Origin: a virus
IMG/VR virus record: IMGVR_UViG_3300023174_000346
Coordinates: 1 to 38,666 of that record
Reading direction: 5' to 3' (one strand)
DNA: 38,666 nucleotides
Every line of letters starts with the position of its first letter. Within the stretch, counting starts at the first letter, position 1. The notes under the pieces were generated by a model. That model was given only the letters and a program-made list of their open reading frames with translations. It ran no database searches and was not told the DNA's origin. This document shows positions 1 through 7,694 of the stretch, one piece after another. The translations under genes and the position numbers were made by a program.

Positions 1-236
1 TTTAGTAGTAGCGAAGTATTGTTTAATATCTAAAAATGTAGATGAGTTTGCCGCAATAGATAATTGCTCTGCTACCGAAACATTATCTATTGTTAAATTT
101 ACCGTAGCCGCATTTGGAGTTGGGTTAGAAAATATAGCGTTAGTGACAATGCCGTTAGTTGAGGCTGCTAAAGTGTAAACATCAGGGAATTTGCCAAACG
201 CGCCTTGTGAAATAGCAGTTGAAGCAAGTGTCGCGG
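1..236. repeat. Terminal direct repeat, left copy (matches 38431-38666)
   Basis: Bases 1-236 align without gaps to 38431-38666, with eight substitutions at window positions 37, 142, 154, 157, 160, 178, 217 and 232. Both copies are in the same frame of the fibre gene, and every difference falls on a third codon position and is synonymous. This supports a circular or circularly permuted genome whose two ends came from slightly different strains. A true duplication of the gene end is the alternative. Confidence 0.9.
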
Positions 237-726
237 TTGGTGATACATAAGTAAATAATGTGGTTGAAGGCACGGCAGTCACGGCATAAGTTCCGTCTGT
301 TGCGGCTTGACCAACATTTACGCGGACAATATCTCCAACGGCAAGACCGTGCGCTGAACCAGTAGTGACAATTGCTGTGTAGTTCACTACCGCCACATTT
401 GAGATTGTTCCGCCTACTGTTACTCCTGAATTAAATATGCCTGAGCCGTTAGGCGTCACTGAGGCTGACGCAATGTTTGAAGCGGTTACAACATAGGTGC
501 AAGTGTTTAATCCAGCAAAAGAGTTTACTGGAAATAATCCGTCATAAGACGCGCCAACGCCTTGAACATTAATGAGTGTGCCTACCTGAGAAAGTCCGTG
601 GTTAGAACCGAAAGTTAAAGTAACAAGGTTAGATGTAAGTGCTGCCGTAGTAACTGTGCGGTTTACATTTGTTGCGCCGTAAGAAGGTGTGCCTCTATAA
701 AAAACTGCTGGTGTATTAGTTGCCAT
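1..726 (-). CDS. Tail fibre/appendage protein, N-terminal part (cut by window edge)
   Basis: The frame opens with ATG at 726 and stays open to base 1, giving 242 residues without a stop. If the ends are joined, it continues into 38365-38430 and finishes as a protein of about 263 residues. It is Thr/Ala/Val-rich with the low-charge composition of phage fibre proteins. It carries two related beta-rich segments: residues about 28-75 contain NHGLSQVG and residues about 112-165 contain AHGLAVGD, which suggests tandem copies of one small domain. It lies directly downstream of another fibre protein and ahead of a beta-propeller protein. A structural role at the tail tip or in host adsorption is inferred from this context. 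No enzyme motif is seen. Confidence 0.7.
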   Translation of the reverse strand, partial: MATNTPAVFYRGTPSYGATNVNRTVTTAALTSNLVTLTFGSNHGLSQVGTLINVQGVGASYDGLFPVNSFAGLNTCTYVVTASNIASASVTPNGSGIFNSGVTVGGTISNVAVVNYTAIVTTGSAHGLAVGDIVRVNVGQAATDGTYAVTAVPSTTLFTYVSPTATLASTAISQGAFGKFPDVYTLAASTNGIVTNAIFSNPTPNAATVNLTIDNVSVAEQLSIAANSSTFLDIKQYFATTK

Positions 727-1419
727 TTAGTATGCTCCCATAATGAACTCGTATTCCAAGCTTGCGGCGTCTATGCCTCCTGTGAGTAGATTACCACTCG
801 AATCAAATCCGTTCAGAACTGTGCCTGAACTATTGACGATCTGTAATGCGTTGCCTGTTTGACCTGCTAATAACTGAATACGAACCGGCACGAGGCTAGA
901 TGTAGAAGCGCCTAAAACTACTTCATCTATCTCGGTGCGAACTCTAGTATTTGTAATGTTTGCGTTTACGATCGAAGTTGCGCCTGCCGCGACCGCTACT
1001 GTGGCTAATGAAATTGAATTTGTAGGTGTGGCTGGGGCGGTTGGACTCACAGCTGGCGTTCCAGCCACAACATTGATTGCCACTGTGTTTGTAGTTCCTG
1101 TGTAAGCAGAATCGCTAACAGTTAAACAAACTCTGTCAATTCTAGGATTAGTTGCGTCTGCTGTTGTAATAGTTGCTGTTGCTGCGGCATCATTGTATAC
1201 AGTGTAAGCACCCATATTGGCTTGATAGTCGCCAACAATAATTGCCCAACCTGCGGCAATAGACACGGACATAGCAGGAGAGGCTGATTGCGATACTGCT
1301 AAATCGTTAGTTCTGCGAACACCAGTTTGTGCCCAAACAGCTTGGCTCGCCGTTAAGCGATCATTTTCAGCAGTGTGACTACCGTTTTGTAACCAACTGG
1401 GTGGGGTTCTAAGCGCCAT
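727..1419 (-). CDS. Minor tail / tail-fibre protein
   Basis: A 230-residue protein lies just after the distal tail gene (8-base gap) and ends one base before the next fibre gene starts. Its N-terminus (residues 1-50) has the pattern of phage tail appendage proteins: a polar start followed by NDRLTASQAVWAQTGVRR and an SPAMSVSIAAGWAIIVG beta segment. The middle is a Thr/Ala/Val beta-rich region (residues 75-150). The C-terminus has LQLLAG- and SSGNLL-like turns, as found where trimeric fibres begin. A role in building or decorating the tail tip is inferred from position and composition. The family is only loosely recognised. Confidence 0.7.
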   Translation of the reverse strand: MALRTPPSWLQNGSHTAENDRLTASQAVWAQTGVRRTNDLAVSQSASPAMSVSIAAGWAIIVGDYQANMGAYTVYNDAAATATITTADATNPRIDRVCLTVSDSAYTGTTNTVAINVVAGTPAVSPTAPATPTNSISLATVAVAAGATSIVNANITNTRVRTEIDEVVLGASTSSLVPVRIQLLAGQTGNALQIVNSSGTVLNGFDSSGNLLTGGIDAASLEYEFIMGAY

Positions 1420-1427
1420 GTATTCTC

Positions 1428-2279
1428 CTAGACATAAGTGTTATACCAAGTAATAGTAGCAGAGGTGCCGCCTGTCGTACCTGTTCCGTAATAGTAAAAT
1501 TGGTTTGTTCCAGGTGGCGCAGTCAGCCAAGTAGAGGTTGCGGTTATTAGATTTCTAGCAGGGCTACCGTTCAATGTTACGGTTTTATCTAGTAAATTGA
1601 TTACACAAGTGTCTGTATCGGCAAAAGTGTAGGTAAAAAAGAGATATTGACCCTGAGTGTAATTACCAAATATAGGATTAGTAATTGGTCCATTGAAAGT
1701 AATTGTCGGATAAGCAGTTGCCCAACCGCTATTTAATACAGAGGTAAATGGATCAGTGCCGTTCAAGTAGGTCAAGTTGTAAGTGCGATTATACACGCGC
1801 CCTAAAGCGCCACCCTTGGACATTGTTGCACTTTGTAGAGTGCTGTCGTAAATCAAAGGTATTGGACAATAAAACTCAATTTGGCATGTAATGTATCCGT
1901 AAGTGTAGTTAGGATCTATTGTTGTCCTCAAACCGCGAACACGAGCATTGACGAATTGTTCACCGCTTGAAGGTGGCAATAAGAAATACAAAGGTGTTGT
2001 GCCTGAAACCTGCGGCAACAAATACTTTTGTAATGTGTTCAAATTTGTTTGAGCAGATGTTGCGCCTGATCCAAAAACATTGATAATCATGCTTATAGTT
2101 CTAGAACCAAGAAAATCCTGACCTGAAAACATGCCATCGTTGTAGCCTCTGTTATCATCTTGATTACGAATAACAGGCAAGCCTTCTAATCCGTCAACGC
2201 TTAGAATTTGATATGGCGAACCAGCGCCGCCAAAAGTTTGACTATTAAATGAGAATTGATAAGGCGTTGTGATAGGCAT
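1428..2279 (-). CDS. Distal tail protein (Dit-like)
   Basis: A 283-residue protein encoded immediately after the tape measure, with start and stop overlapping by one base (TAATG). The N-terminal part (residues about 1-150) matches the Dit/SPP1 gp19.1 pattern: YQFSFNSQTFGG, then ILSVDGLEGLP, a DGMFSGQDFLGSRTISMIINVFG strand pair, and GYITCQIEFYCPIPLIYD closing the domain. The remaining 130 residues form a beta-rich domain like the galectin-like half of Dit proteins. Dit hexamers cap the tail tube and anchor the adsorption apparatus. The order tape measure, Dit, fibres is classical for siphoviruses. Confidence 0.8.
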   Translation of the reverse strand: MPITTPYQFSFNSQTFGGAGSPYQILSVDGLEGLPVIRNQDDNRGYNDGMFSGQDFLGSRTISMIINVFGSGATSAQTNLNTLQKYLLPQVSGTTPLYFLLPPSSGEQFVNARVRGLRTTIDPNYTYGYITCQIEFYCPIPLIYDSTLQSATMSKGGALGRVYNRTYNLTYLNGTDPFTSVLNSGWATAYPTITFNGPITNPIFGNYTQGQYLFFTYTFADTDTCVINLLDKTVTLNGSPARNLITATSTWLTAPPGTNQFYYYGTGTTGGTSATITWYNTYV

Positions 2280-4918
2280 TATTTATCGTACGCTCCAACC
2301 GTAACTGTTTGACCGTATTTATAGGCTCTTAAAATAGCGTCAGCGGTGTCTGAATCGCTTTGAGTTTGATAATTAGTGATATTGATATTTACATTTCCTG
2401 ACTCTTCGCCTCTTTTTACTGGAGTGAGGCCAAAGTCGCTTGGCGCTGTAATTGTTCCGTTGCTTGAAACTCCAGCGCCAATTTTTCCGTATGTTGCGCT
2501 TCCTCCTAAGCTAGACATTAAGGTCATTAAAGTTGTAATAGCCGTGATCGTTTCTTGAATTTCGCTATTAATAGTAGATAAAGCTTGAGTGAAGCTATCT
2601 TGCATATCTGCGAGGACTCTGTCAAGGTCTTTTCTCGCCTCTGCTAAAGACTCAACAAGTTCAGCAGCCAATTCGGTTAATGCCTCATTTAACTGTGTCT
2701 TAGCGGTTGTCATCGCCTCTTCAAACTCAACCGCGTATTCAGTTAACTTTGTATTGAGCTCTGTTCCTACCTCAGCATAAGCTTTTATTAATTCTTGGGT
2801 TGCTAATTTCATGCCTGTATTCATGCTGGTCGCCAAGGCGTCTATACCAGTATTGGCATTCGCCTCAGTTTCTAAAAATAAAGTTTGTAATTCTTTAATT
2901 GTTTCAGGTGTTGCTTCGTTAATCTTTTGGGCTAACTGAGTTCCAATTTCAGTACCTTGCCCCACTATCTGTTCAATAAAGGTTTGACTAAACCCTTTGT
3001 CTTTAAGTCCTTGAGTTTGAGTTAATAAGTTTTTTGAATTAGCAAGCTTGTTTTTTAACTTGTTTATGATATTTTCAACGGTAGCGTCTAAGGGTTGATC
3101 TCCACCTAATAAGTCGCTATATATTTTTCCTACATCTAAGCTAGTTGCGGTTTTAAAGATATCGCGTAAACGGTCGATAGAAGTTTGAACAATACTTGCG
3201 CGTTTTTCCGCTGCTTCTTTTGTAGCCGTGACGATTTTGTTTTGATAATCTTTTTCTATCTTAAAACTTTGTTCAGCGTAAGTTGTTTGGGCTTTTGCCA
3301 CGCTTTTTGCGTTATTTTTTTTAATATCTGCGACTTTTTCGTCGTATTCTAAGCGCTTTCTTGCTACATCTTTTTCGTAATCAGCGATTAATTGAGCTCT
3401 TTTGTTTTCTTGATCGGCAAGTTTTTTGTATTGGTTAGTGACATCTTTTTGGGCTTTTTCTAAATCTGCTGCGCGTTCTTTAGCCGCTTTAGCCCTAGCC
3501 TTCATTTCTTTGTCACTTATGATAACTTCATTGCCAGTTCTAACATCAGTACCAGTTGTAGCGGTCTTGACATTAGTTTTAATATCAATTTGTTTTTTAG
3601 CTAATTTATCTAAACTATCGCTGAACTTGCGAATATCATTAGCTGTTTCATTGACGGCTTCTGCTGGACCTTTGAATTGATCGCCTATTTTGGGTATTTT
3701 GGAAGCAGCAGTCAATAATGATCCGATAGCACCTACTAGGTATCCAGCGCCGTTAATTATGACTTGAAACACCTTTACCATAGCGTTGCGGAAAGTTTCG
3801 CTATTTTTCCAAGCTATTGCGAAACCAGCAGCAAGTAAAGTTAATGCTGTTATTACTACACCTATAGGATTAGCTTTTATAACAGCGTTCATCACCAATA
3901 TAGAAGCGGCTAACCCATTAGTTGAAGCAATAGTTGCTAATTGTGCGCCTTTCATTAGAGTCATAATTACTCTGAAAGCTTGAGTTGTCACTCCTGCCAC
4001 AATTATTGCGGTGCGGTAAGTAGCATAAGCAGCAGCGCCAGCGATCAATACTTGAGTCACAGCGACAATTGTTTCTTTATTTTTAACCAAGAAATCAACC
4101 AATTTTTCTAAAGCCGGAATTACTTTACTGGTAAGAGTTCCAATAAATTGAGTAATTGTTGGAACCAATTCTGCGCCAATTTTTTGTTTTAAGTTATTAA
4201 AATTATTAATCGCAACTTGCATACCACCTTCACTGGTGTTGCGTAAATTTTTGTTAAAATCTGCATAGGTAGAATTTAACACTTCAACAATAGCCCGAGA
4301 TCGTTCCAATTCACTACCATGTGCAATTGTCTTTTTAGTCGCTGCGTCTAATATAAAACCAGTTTTAGTTAAAGAAGCAAAATTACCTTGCATAGCTTGA
4401 GCAAGTCCATTGGTCATTTGTTTAAATTCTTCTGTTGTAGCGTTAGCACCTTTTTCCGCTGTCACATAGTTAAGAATTGCTGGAGTCAAGGTTTCGATAG
4501 AAGCAGCTGTCAAGTCGAAAGTTGCTAATTGAGATTGGGCAGCAGTAATGTTATCCGCAGATACAACACCTACTTGTTCTAGAGCGCGTGCTTGCTTACC
4601 TAATAAATCAATTTGCTTTTGCGTGGCTCCGTTAGTATTTAATAAAAGATTAGTTAATCGCGCTTGTGCGGCTTGTGCCTTGTTAGATTCCGCCACGGCG
4701 CTTTGAAAGAAATTCACTATTTGAGAAGCACCAAAAGTAACTCCAGCGACCATTCCTAATTTTTTTATAGTGCTTGTAAAATTATTAACGCCTGCGCTAG
4801 CTGTTTTAACTGAGCCGTCCATGCCAGCAAGAGCGTTTTGCGCTTCGGCGAGACCTTTTTTTAATTGGCTTATATCTGCTTGGAGTTCAATCAGCACTGG
4901 TGGGATCGGTGAAGCCAT
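2279..4918 (-). CDS. Tape measure protein
   Basis: At 879 residues this is the second-longest protein in the window, after the protease-scaffold fusion, and it sits between the tail chaperone/gp10 genes and Dit as expected. The N-terminal third is Ala-rich and helical. Hydrophobic helices lie around residues 285-375 (VLIAGAAAYATYRTAIIVAG, VVITALTLLAAGFAIAW). Residues 470-600 are a charged coiled coil rich in Lys/Glu/Ala, and residues 680-800 a second helical stretch. The usual length rule of about 0.15 nm per residue gives a tail near 130 nm. No peptidase or lysozyme domain is visible. It has a TAATG overlap with the next gene. Confidence 0.92.
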   Translation of the reverse strand: MASPIPPVLIELQADISQLKKGLAEAQNALAGMDGSVKTASAGVNNFTSTIKKLGMVAGVTFGASQIVNFFQSAVAESNKAQAAQARLTNLLLNTNGATQKQIDLLGKQARALEQVGVVSADNITAAQSQLATFDLTAASIETLTPAILNYVTAEKGANATTEEFKQMTNGLAQAMQGNFASLTKTGFILDAATKKTIAHGSELERSRAIVEVLNSTYADFNKNLRNTSEGGMQVAINNFNNLKQKIGAELVPTITQFIGTLTSKVIPALEKLVDFLVKNKETIVAVTQVLIAGAAAYATYRTAIIVAGVTTQAFRVIMTLMKGAQLATIASTNGLAASILVMNAVIKANPIGVVITALTLLAAGFAIAWKNSETFRNAMVKVFQVIINGAGYLVGAIGSLLTAASKIPKIGDQFKGPAEAVNETANDIRKFSDSLDKLAKKQIDIKTNVKTATTGTDVRTGNEVIISDKEMKARAKAAKERAADLEKAQKDVTNQYKKLADQENKRAQLIADYEKDVARKRLEYDEKVADIKKNNAKSVAKAQTTYAEQSFKIEKDYQNKIVTATKEAAEKRASIVQTSIDRLRDIFKTATSLDVGKIYSDLLGGDQPLDATVENIINKLKNKLANSKNLLTQTQGLKDKGFSQTFIEQIVGQGTEIGTQLAQKINEATPETIKELQTLFLETEANANTGIDALATSMNTGMKLATQELIKAYAEVGTELNTKLTEYAVEFEEAMTTAKTQLNEALTELAAELVESLAEARKDLDRVLADMQDSFTQALSTINSEIQETITAITTLMTLMSSLGGSATYGKIGAGVSSNGTITAPSDFGLTPVKRGEESGNVNINITNYQTQSDSDTADAILRAYKYGQTVTVGAYDK

Positions 4919-4919
4919 A

Positions 4920-5363
4920 TTATCCCTTCATTGCTCTCAGCTTAGTTTTAAAAGCATTTGTGAACACTCTGTTCAGCATTCCGTTACTTACTAGATAACC
5001 GACTGCTGGCATAAGGAAAGGATACCTCACGCCTGATTTCCATAATGAACTACCAAGCTCTACCGCGCGCGCGTATTCAACTGTTGGTCCAACCGTAGCT
5101 ACATAACTACCAAATCCATATCTCACTTCAGTGCTAATAGAGCGGCGTAAAGTGCCAGTAACAACATTGGGACCGGGTCCTGTACCGGGTATATGTCCTT
5201 CGCCGCGTTTATGAACACCAGTACTAGCATTTTTTTTAGCTTGTCGCTCAACAGCAAAAGCAGCTTGCGTGATGCCGTATTCAGCTGCTCTTTCTACTTG
5301 CACTTCCAATGCATTCATACCAGCAAAAACTTGACCGAGGTTGCGAATGACAATAGCGCCCAT
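4920..5363 (-). CDS. HK97 gp10-like tail completion / neck protein
   Basis: A 147-residue protein with the HK97 gp10 family pattern: an N-terminal helix (GMNALEVQVERAAEYGI), AFAVERQAKKNA, a TGTLRRSISTEV segment, VATVGPTVEYARAVELGS, and RYPFLMPAVGYL near the end. Members act at the head-tail joint or in tail completion. Its position is unusual, because it lies after the tail chaperone genes and just before the tape measure rather than before the tail tube. The start overlaps the stop of the upstream chaperone frame as TAATG, so translation is probably coupled. Confidence 0.8.
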   Translation of the reverse strand: MGAIVIRNLGQVFAGMNALEVQVERAAEYGITQAAFAVERQAKKNASTGVHKRGEGHIPGTGPGPNVVTGTLRRSISTEVRYGFGSYVATVGPTVEYARAVELGSSLWKSGVRYPFLMPAVGYLVSNGMLNRVFTNAFKTKLRAMKG

Positions 5364-5916
5364 TACTTTGTCCGTTCCGCCATCTCAATTTTAACTTCTT
5401 CTACCGTTGCGGCTATCGCTAATAACCAGTCGGCAGTTTGAGCAGGTAAATCATCTACTTCTTTTGGCGTATAACCAAATCGGTCTGCCATTTGGTAGTA
5501 GTACCAAGCTTCGTCTGGATAATTTAAGTCGTCACGGCGCGAGCCACCGTTGAGAACCCATTTTAACCTTTGGAGTTGGTTGTATCCGCTTTTGGGTCTG
5601 CCTCGTTTTTAATGGTTTTAGCGATAGATGGGAATAATGCGTCTTGTGCGTCTTTAGTAGCTTCGACTAAAGCGTCATAATCTGCTATTTCTAATTCATC
5701 TAAAGATTCCATTTTAATGCTTGGAATTAATAAATCGAAAGACCATTCTTCGACTAACATTGCAATAAGAGCATCGCCTAATTGTAATGCACGAGATAAT
5801 TCGCCTTCTGCTGAATCACTAGCTTTCATAACGCGTTTGCGATCTTTAACACGAAGTAGTGATGGGTCTTTCAATGTAACTGTTGCTCCTGATGGGAGCT
5901 TAACTTGCTTGGACAT
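5363..5916 (-). CDS. Tail assembly chaperone, -1 frameshift fusion (G-T type)
   Basis: A second frame without its own good start runs from about 5590 to a stop at 5363 and encodes ...LQRLKWVLNGGSRRDDLN..., a typical T-domain sequence of siphovirus chaperones. It joins the upstream gene by a -1 shift at the heptamer C CCA AAA (5590-5596, read on the minus strand). The fusion is about 184 residues. Products of this kind bind the tape measure while the tail tube polymerises around it. The T half contains YPDEAWYYYQMADRFGY and a charged C-terminal helix. The predicted heptamer gives seamless codons on both sides, which strengthens the call. Confidence 0.85.
5563..5916 (-). CDS. Tail assembly chaperone, short form (G type)
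   Basis: A 117-residue protein in the slot after the tail tube and before the tape measure. It begins with a small beta region (VKLPSGATVTLKDPSLLRVKDRKRVM) and continues as helices (ELSRALQLGDALIAMLVEEWSFD, then ADYDALVEATKDAQDALF). This layout is usual for the short tail chaperone of actinophage siphoviruses. Most ribosomes should end at the TAA at 5563. A minority shift frame at 5590-5596 to make the longer form. It has a good ribosome site (AGGAGGCAATT) ahead of the ATG. Confidence 0.85.
   Translation of the reverse strand: MSKQVKLPSGATVTLKDPSLLRVKDRKRVMKASDSAEGELSRALQLGDALIAMLVEEWSFDLLIPSIKMESLDELEIADYDALVEATKDAQDALFPSIAKTIKNEADPKADTTNSKG
5590..5596 (-). promoter_or_regulatory. -1 ribosomal frameshift slippery heptamer CCCAAAA
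   Basis: Read on the minus strand in the short-chaperone frame the heptamer is C CCA AAA, a canonical X XXY YYZ slippery sequence. Slipping back one base leads into the T-domain frame with no intervening stop. The short-frame stop lies about 25 bases downstream. Confidence 0.8.
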
Positions 5917-5961
5917 AATTGCCTCCTGTTAGTTGCCTTCCGTATATCTTAACAAACCGAG

Positions 5962-6017
5962 GAGCAGATGGGTGGGAGATCGGGAAGGCGTACGATCTCA
6001 ACCTTGCCCACCTGCTC
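5962..6017 (-). terminator. Large hairpin between tail tube and chaperone genes (attenuator or terminator)
   Basis: The sequence starting 12 bases after the tail-tube stop folds in nested layers. GAGCAG at 5962-5967 pairs with CTGCTC at 6012-6017, GGTGGG at 5971-5976 with CCCACC at 6007-6012 (sharing one base with the outer arm), and AGATCG at 5977-5982 with CGATCT at 5993-5998, with an asymmetric bulge at 5999-6006. No strong U run follows in the transcript. It may therefore be an mRNA-stabilising end for the tail-tube transcript, or a partial terminator that lowers chaperone expression, rather than a full terminator. Confidence 0.5.
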
Positions 6018-6028
6018 TAAGAGGTTAT

Positions 6029-7015
6029 TTAGGCGTAAGTTCCTGAAGCTTTAGCGTTTTGTAGCACCCATTTGATAGGAGCGTATCCGCCAGTAGAACC
6101 TGCGTCTGTGGTATTGCCTTGACCGTTGATATCAACAGCAACTTGCACAAAGTCTTGACCGCGATCAATGACTGCGGCTACATAAGCACCCCTAGTAATT
6201 GTTGCTTGAAGTTGAACCAAAGCGGCACCAGTGCCATATTGCCAGTTAAGGACAATGGCTGGTTGAGTGTTCGTTAGGAAGCGTGTTAGTTCGGTGTTGT
6301 CTTCCATCACAAAAGTCAATTTACCTGTAACTTCTAACGCACCTAAGAACACTGAAAAAGGATTCTGAGTTTGAGCAATACCGTAAATAGGTGTTACTGG
6401 TCGCTTCAAGTCGATGCTACCACTGATTGTGTTTGAAACAGTAGAGCCAGCGATTGAAACTGTGCCTTGCCATACCGGGGTAGGAAGGATAGTTGAAAAT
6501 GAAGGAGTAGGTGTTGAAGCACTTGCAGAAGCCCAGCCAGTAGCTTTTGCATCGTACTCTAACATGCCGTCAGCATTAAACTTTAATGAAAAATCAGAGA
6601 ACTGCATACCTGGGTATGCGCGAACTGCTGCTGCATAAAAGTCTGTTAATGTGTATGAAATTGGTTGAGCGTCTGCTGCTGCGGTAGGTGAGTTCTTTAA
6701 TGAAACAGTGTGAGTGAAAGGTGCGCTCGCTCCTGTTGTTGCGACTGAACCCATAATGCCAGCAATTGAATAACCGATAGTGTCAGGAAATACTGATCCA
6801 CCGAAATCGAATGTTGAACGAGTGCGACCCGGTATGTAGTTGTAGTTTTCAACCAAAGATCCGCGTAGACCCTTGTCGTATAAAGGATCAATCAAATCTA
6901 CTGGCTTCAAGCTTCCAACCATTACTGGTATAAAATCTGTTGGTGCTACGGCAGTTCCTTTAGTTGCTTCTTTAGCGATACCTAAATAACTGCGGACGGA
7001 ATTTTGGACTGACAT
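6029..7015 (-). CDS. Major tail (tube) protein
   Basis: A 328-residue protein immediately upstream of the chaperone pair, where the tail-tube gene always sits in siphoviruses. The N-terminus (SYLGIAKEATKGTAVAPTDFIPV) is the common start of phage tail-tube proteins. It is followed by a beta-rich body with MQFSDFSLKFNADGMLEYDAKATGW, a Ser/Thr/Pro linker at residues 165-175, and a second beta domain (SGSIDLKRPVTPIYG, then GKLTFVMEDNTELTRFL). It would polymerise as stacked hexamers around the tape measure. The ribosome site (AGGAGAG) is clear. The hairpin just after the stop suggests separate tuning of its high expression. Confidence 0.88.
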   Translation of the reverse strand: MSVQNSVRSYLGIAKEATKGTAVAPTDFIPVMVGSLKPVDLIDPLYDKGLRGSLVENYNYIPGRTRSTFDFGGSVFPDTIGYSIAGIMGSVATTGASAPFTHTVSLKNSPTAAADAQPISYTLTDFYAAAVRAYPGMQFSDFSLKFNADGMLEYDAKATGWASASASTPTPSFSTILPTPVWQGTVSIAGSTVSNTISGSIDLKRPVTPIYGIAQTQNPFSVFLGALEVTGKLTFVMEDNTELTRFLTNTQPAIVLNWQYGTGAALVQLQATITRGAYVAAVIDRGQDFVQVAVDINGQGNTTDAGSTGGYAPIKWVLQNAKASGTYA

Positions 7016-7019
7016 TTAA

Positions 7020-7196
7020 TCACTCTCCTGCTTTCAAGTCTGACGAGGCAGACGCGGTTGTGGGTTTACTTGCGCCAGCAGGTACTACATTTGCGGAATT
7101 GAAATCTGCTGGTGCTTCAAATTCCTCACCTGACTTGACAATGATACCAAGCGTTGGAAACACTCGTTCATCGCTTCCGGTGTATTTTACTTTCAT
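7020..7196 (-). CDS. Small head-tail region protein (58 residues)
   Basis: A short gene in the gap between the tail terminator and the tail tube, with ATG at 7196 and AGGAG 5' of it. It begins MKVKYTGSDERVFPTLGIIV, has an acidic GEEFEAPADF segment, and ends in a Ser/Ala/Thr-rich tail. Short proteins with this KYTG...ERVFP...G...F.AP layout are frequent in the neck region of actinophages. Their exact function is not known to me. It is co-directional and tightly packed (4 bases to the tail-tube gene), so a structural or assembly role is inferred from place only. Confidence 0.75.
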   Translation of the reverse strand: MKVKYTGSDERVFPTLGIIVKSGEEFEAPADFNSANVVPAGASKPTTASASSDLKAGE

Positions 7197-7205
7197 ATTT
7201 TTCTC

Positions 7206-7694
7206 CTAAGCTTGTATCATCTCTGTGACATCAAATTGTATCTCAGCAAATGTTTCGGTGGCGCCACCGTTGTCTGTGGCAGGTTCGCCATAGGTTGTAT
7301 TGATCTCGGGTTCGGCACCTTGCCAAACAAGAGTTCCAGTTGTGTCTCCGAAATTGTGATCTGACCGTAGTCGAGTTTTGATATTGTCTATTAAGGTGTC
7401 AAAAGTAGTCATTGCGGCTGTGCTATCGCGCTCCATCGAATGCTGATAAACTTGTAAAATTACTGAATAATCTACGCGTTTCCAACCGTTAGTCGCTCCG
7501 CCTACCGCTATACGCGATTCGCGCTCGCTTTGAATAAATATTACGACCGCTGCTCTAGATAACTGTCCAGCTGTCGAATTAACTTGATAATTTATACGCT
7601 TCGGGAAGCTTGTAAAGACTTGATTTAATCCTGAAATAGTCGGAGTAGTCAAGAAAGTGTAAAGAGTAGAGCGTACGCCTGTGCGACCTGCCAT
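7206..7694 (-). CDS. Tail terminator / minor neck protein
   Basis: A 162-residue protein in the slot of the tail terminator, after the head-tail adaptor and before the tail tube. The sequence has an N-terminal helix (RSTLYTFLTTPTI), a KRINYQV strand, and a core of VDYSVILQVYQHS followed by MTTFDTLIDNIKTRLRSD. That alternation fits the alpha/beta fold of terminator proteins that close the top of the tail tube and bind the head. It has a TAATG overlap with the upstream connector gene. The assignment rests on position and on the secondary-structure pattern. Confidence 0.65.
   Translation of the reverse strand: MAGRTGVRSTLYTFLTTPTISGLNQVFTSFPKRINYQVNSTAGQLSRAAVVIFIQSERESRIAVGGATNGWKRVDYSVILQVYQHSMERDSTAAMTTFDTLIDNIKTRLRSDHNFGDTTGTLVWQGAEPEINTTYGEPATDNGGATETFAEIQFDVTEMIQA

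Noticed and set aside
2376-5441. Plus-strand frames opposite the tape measure and gp10 genes
   Set aside because: They are short, without ribosome sites, and mirror strongly coding minus-strand frames.
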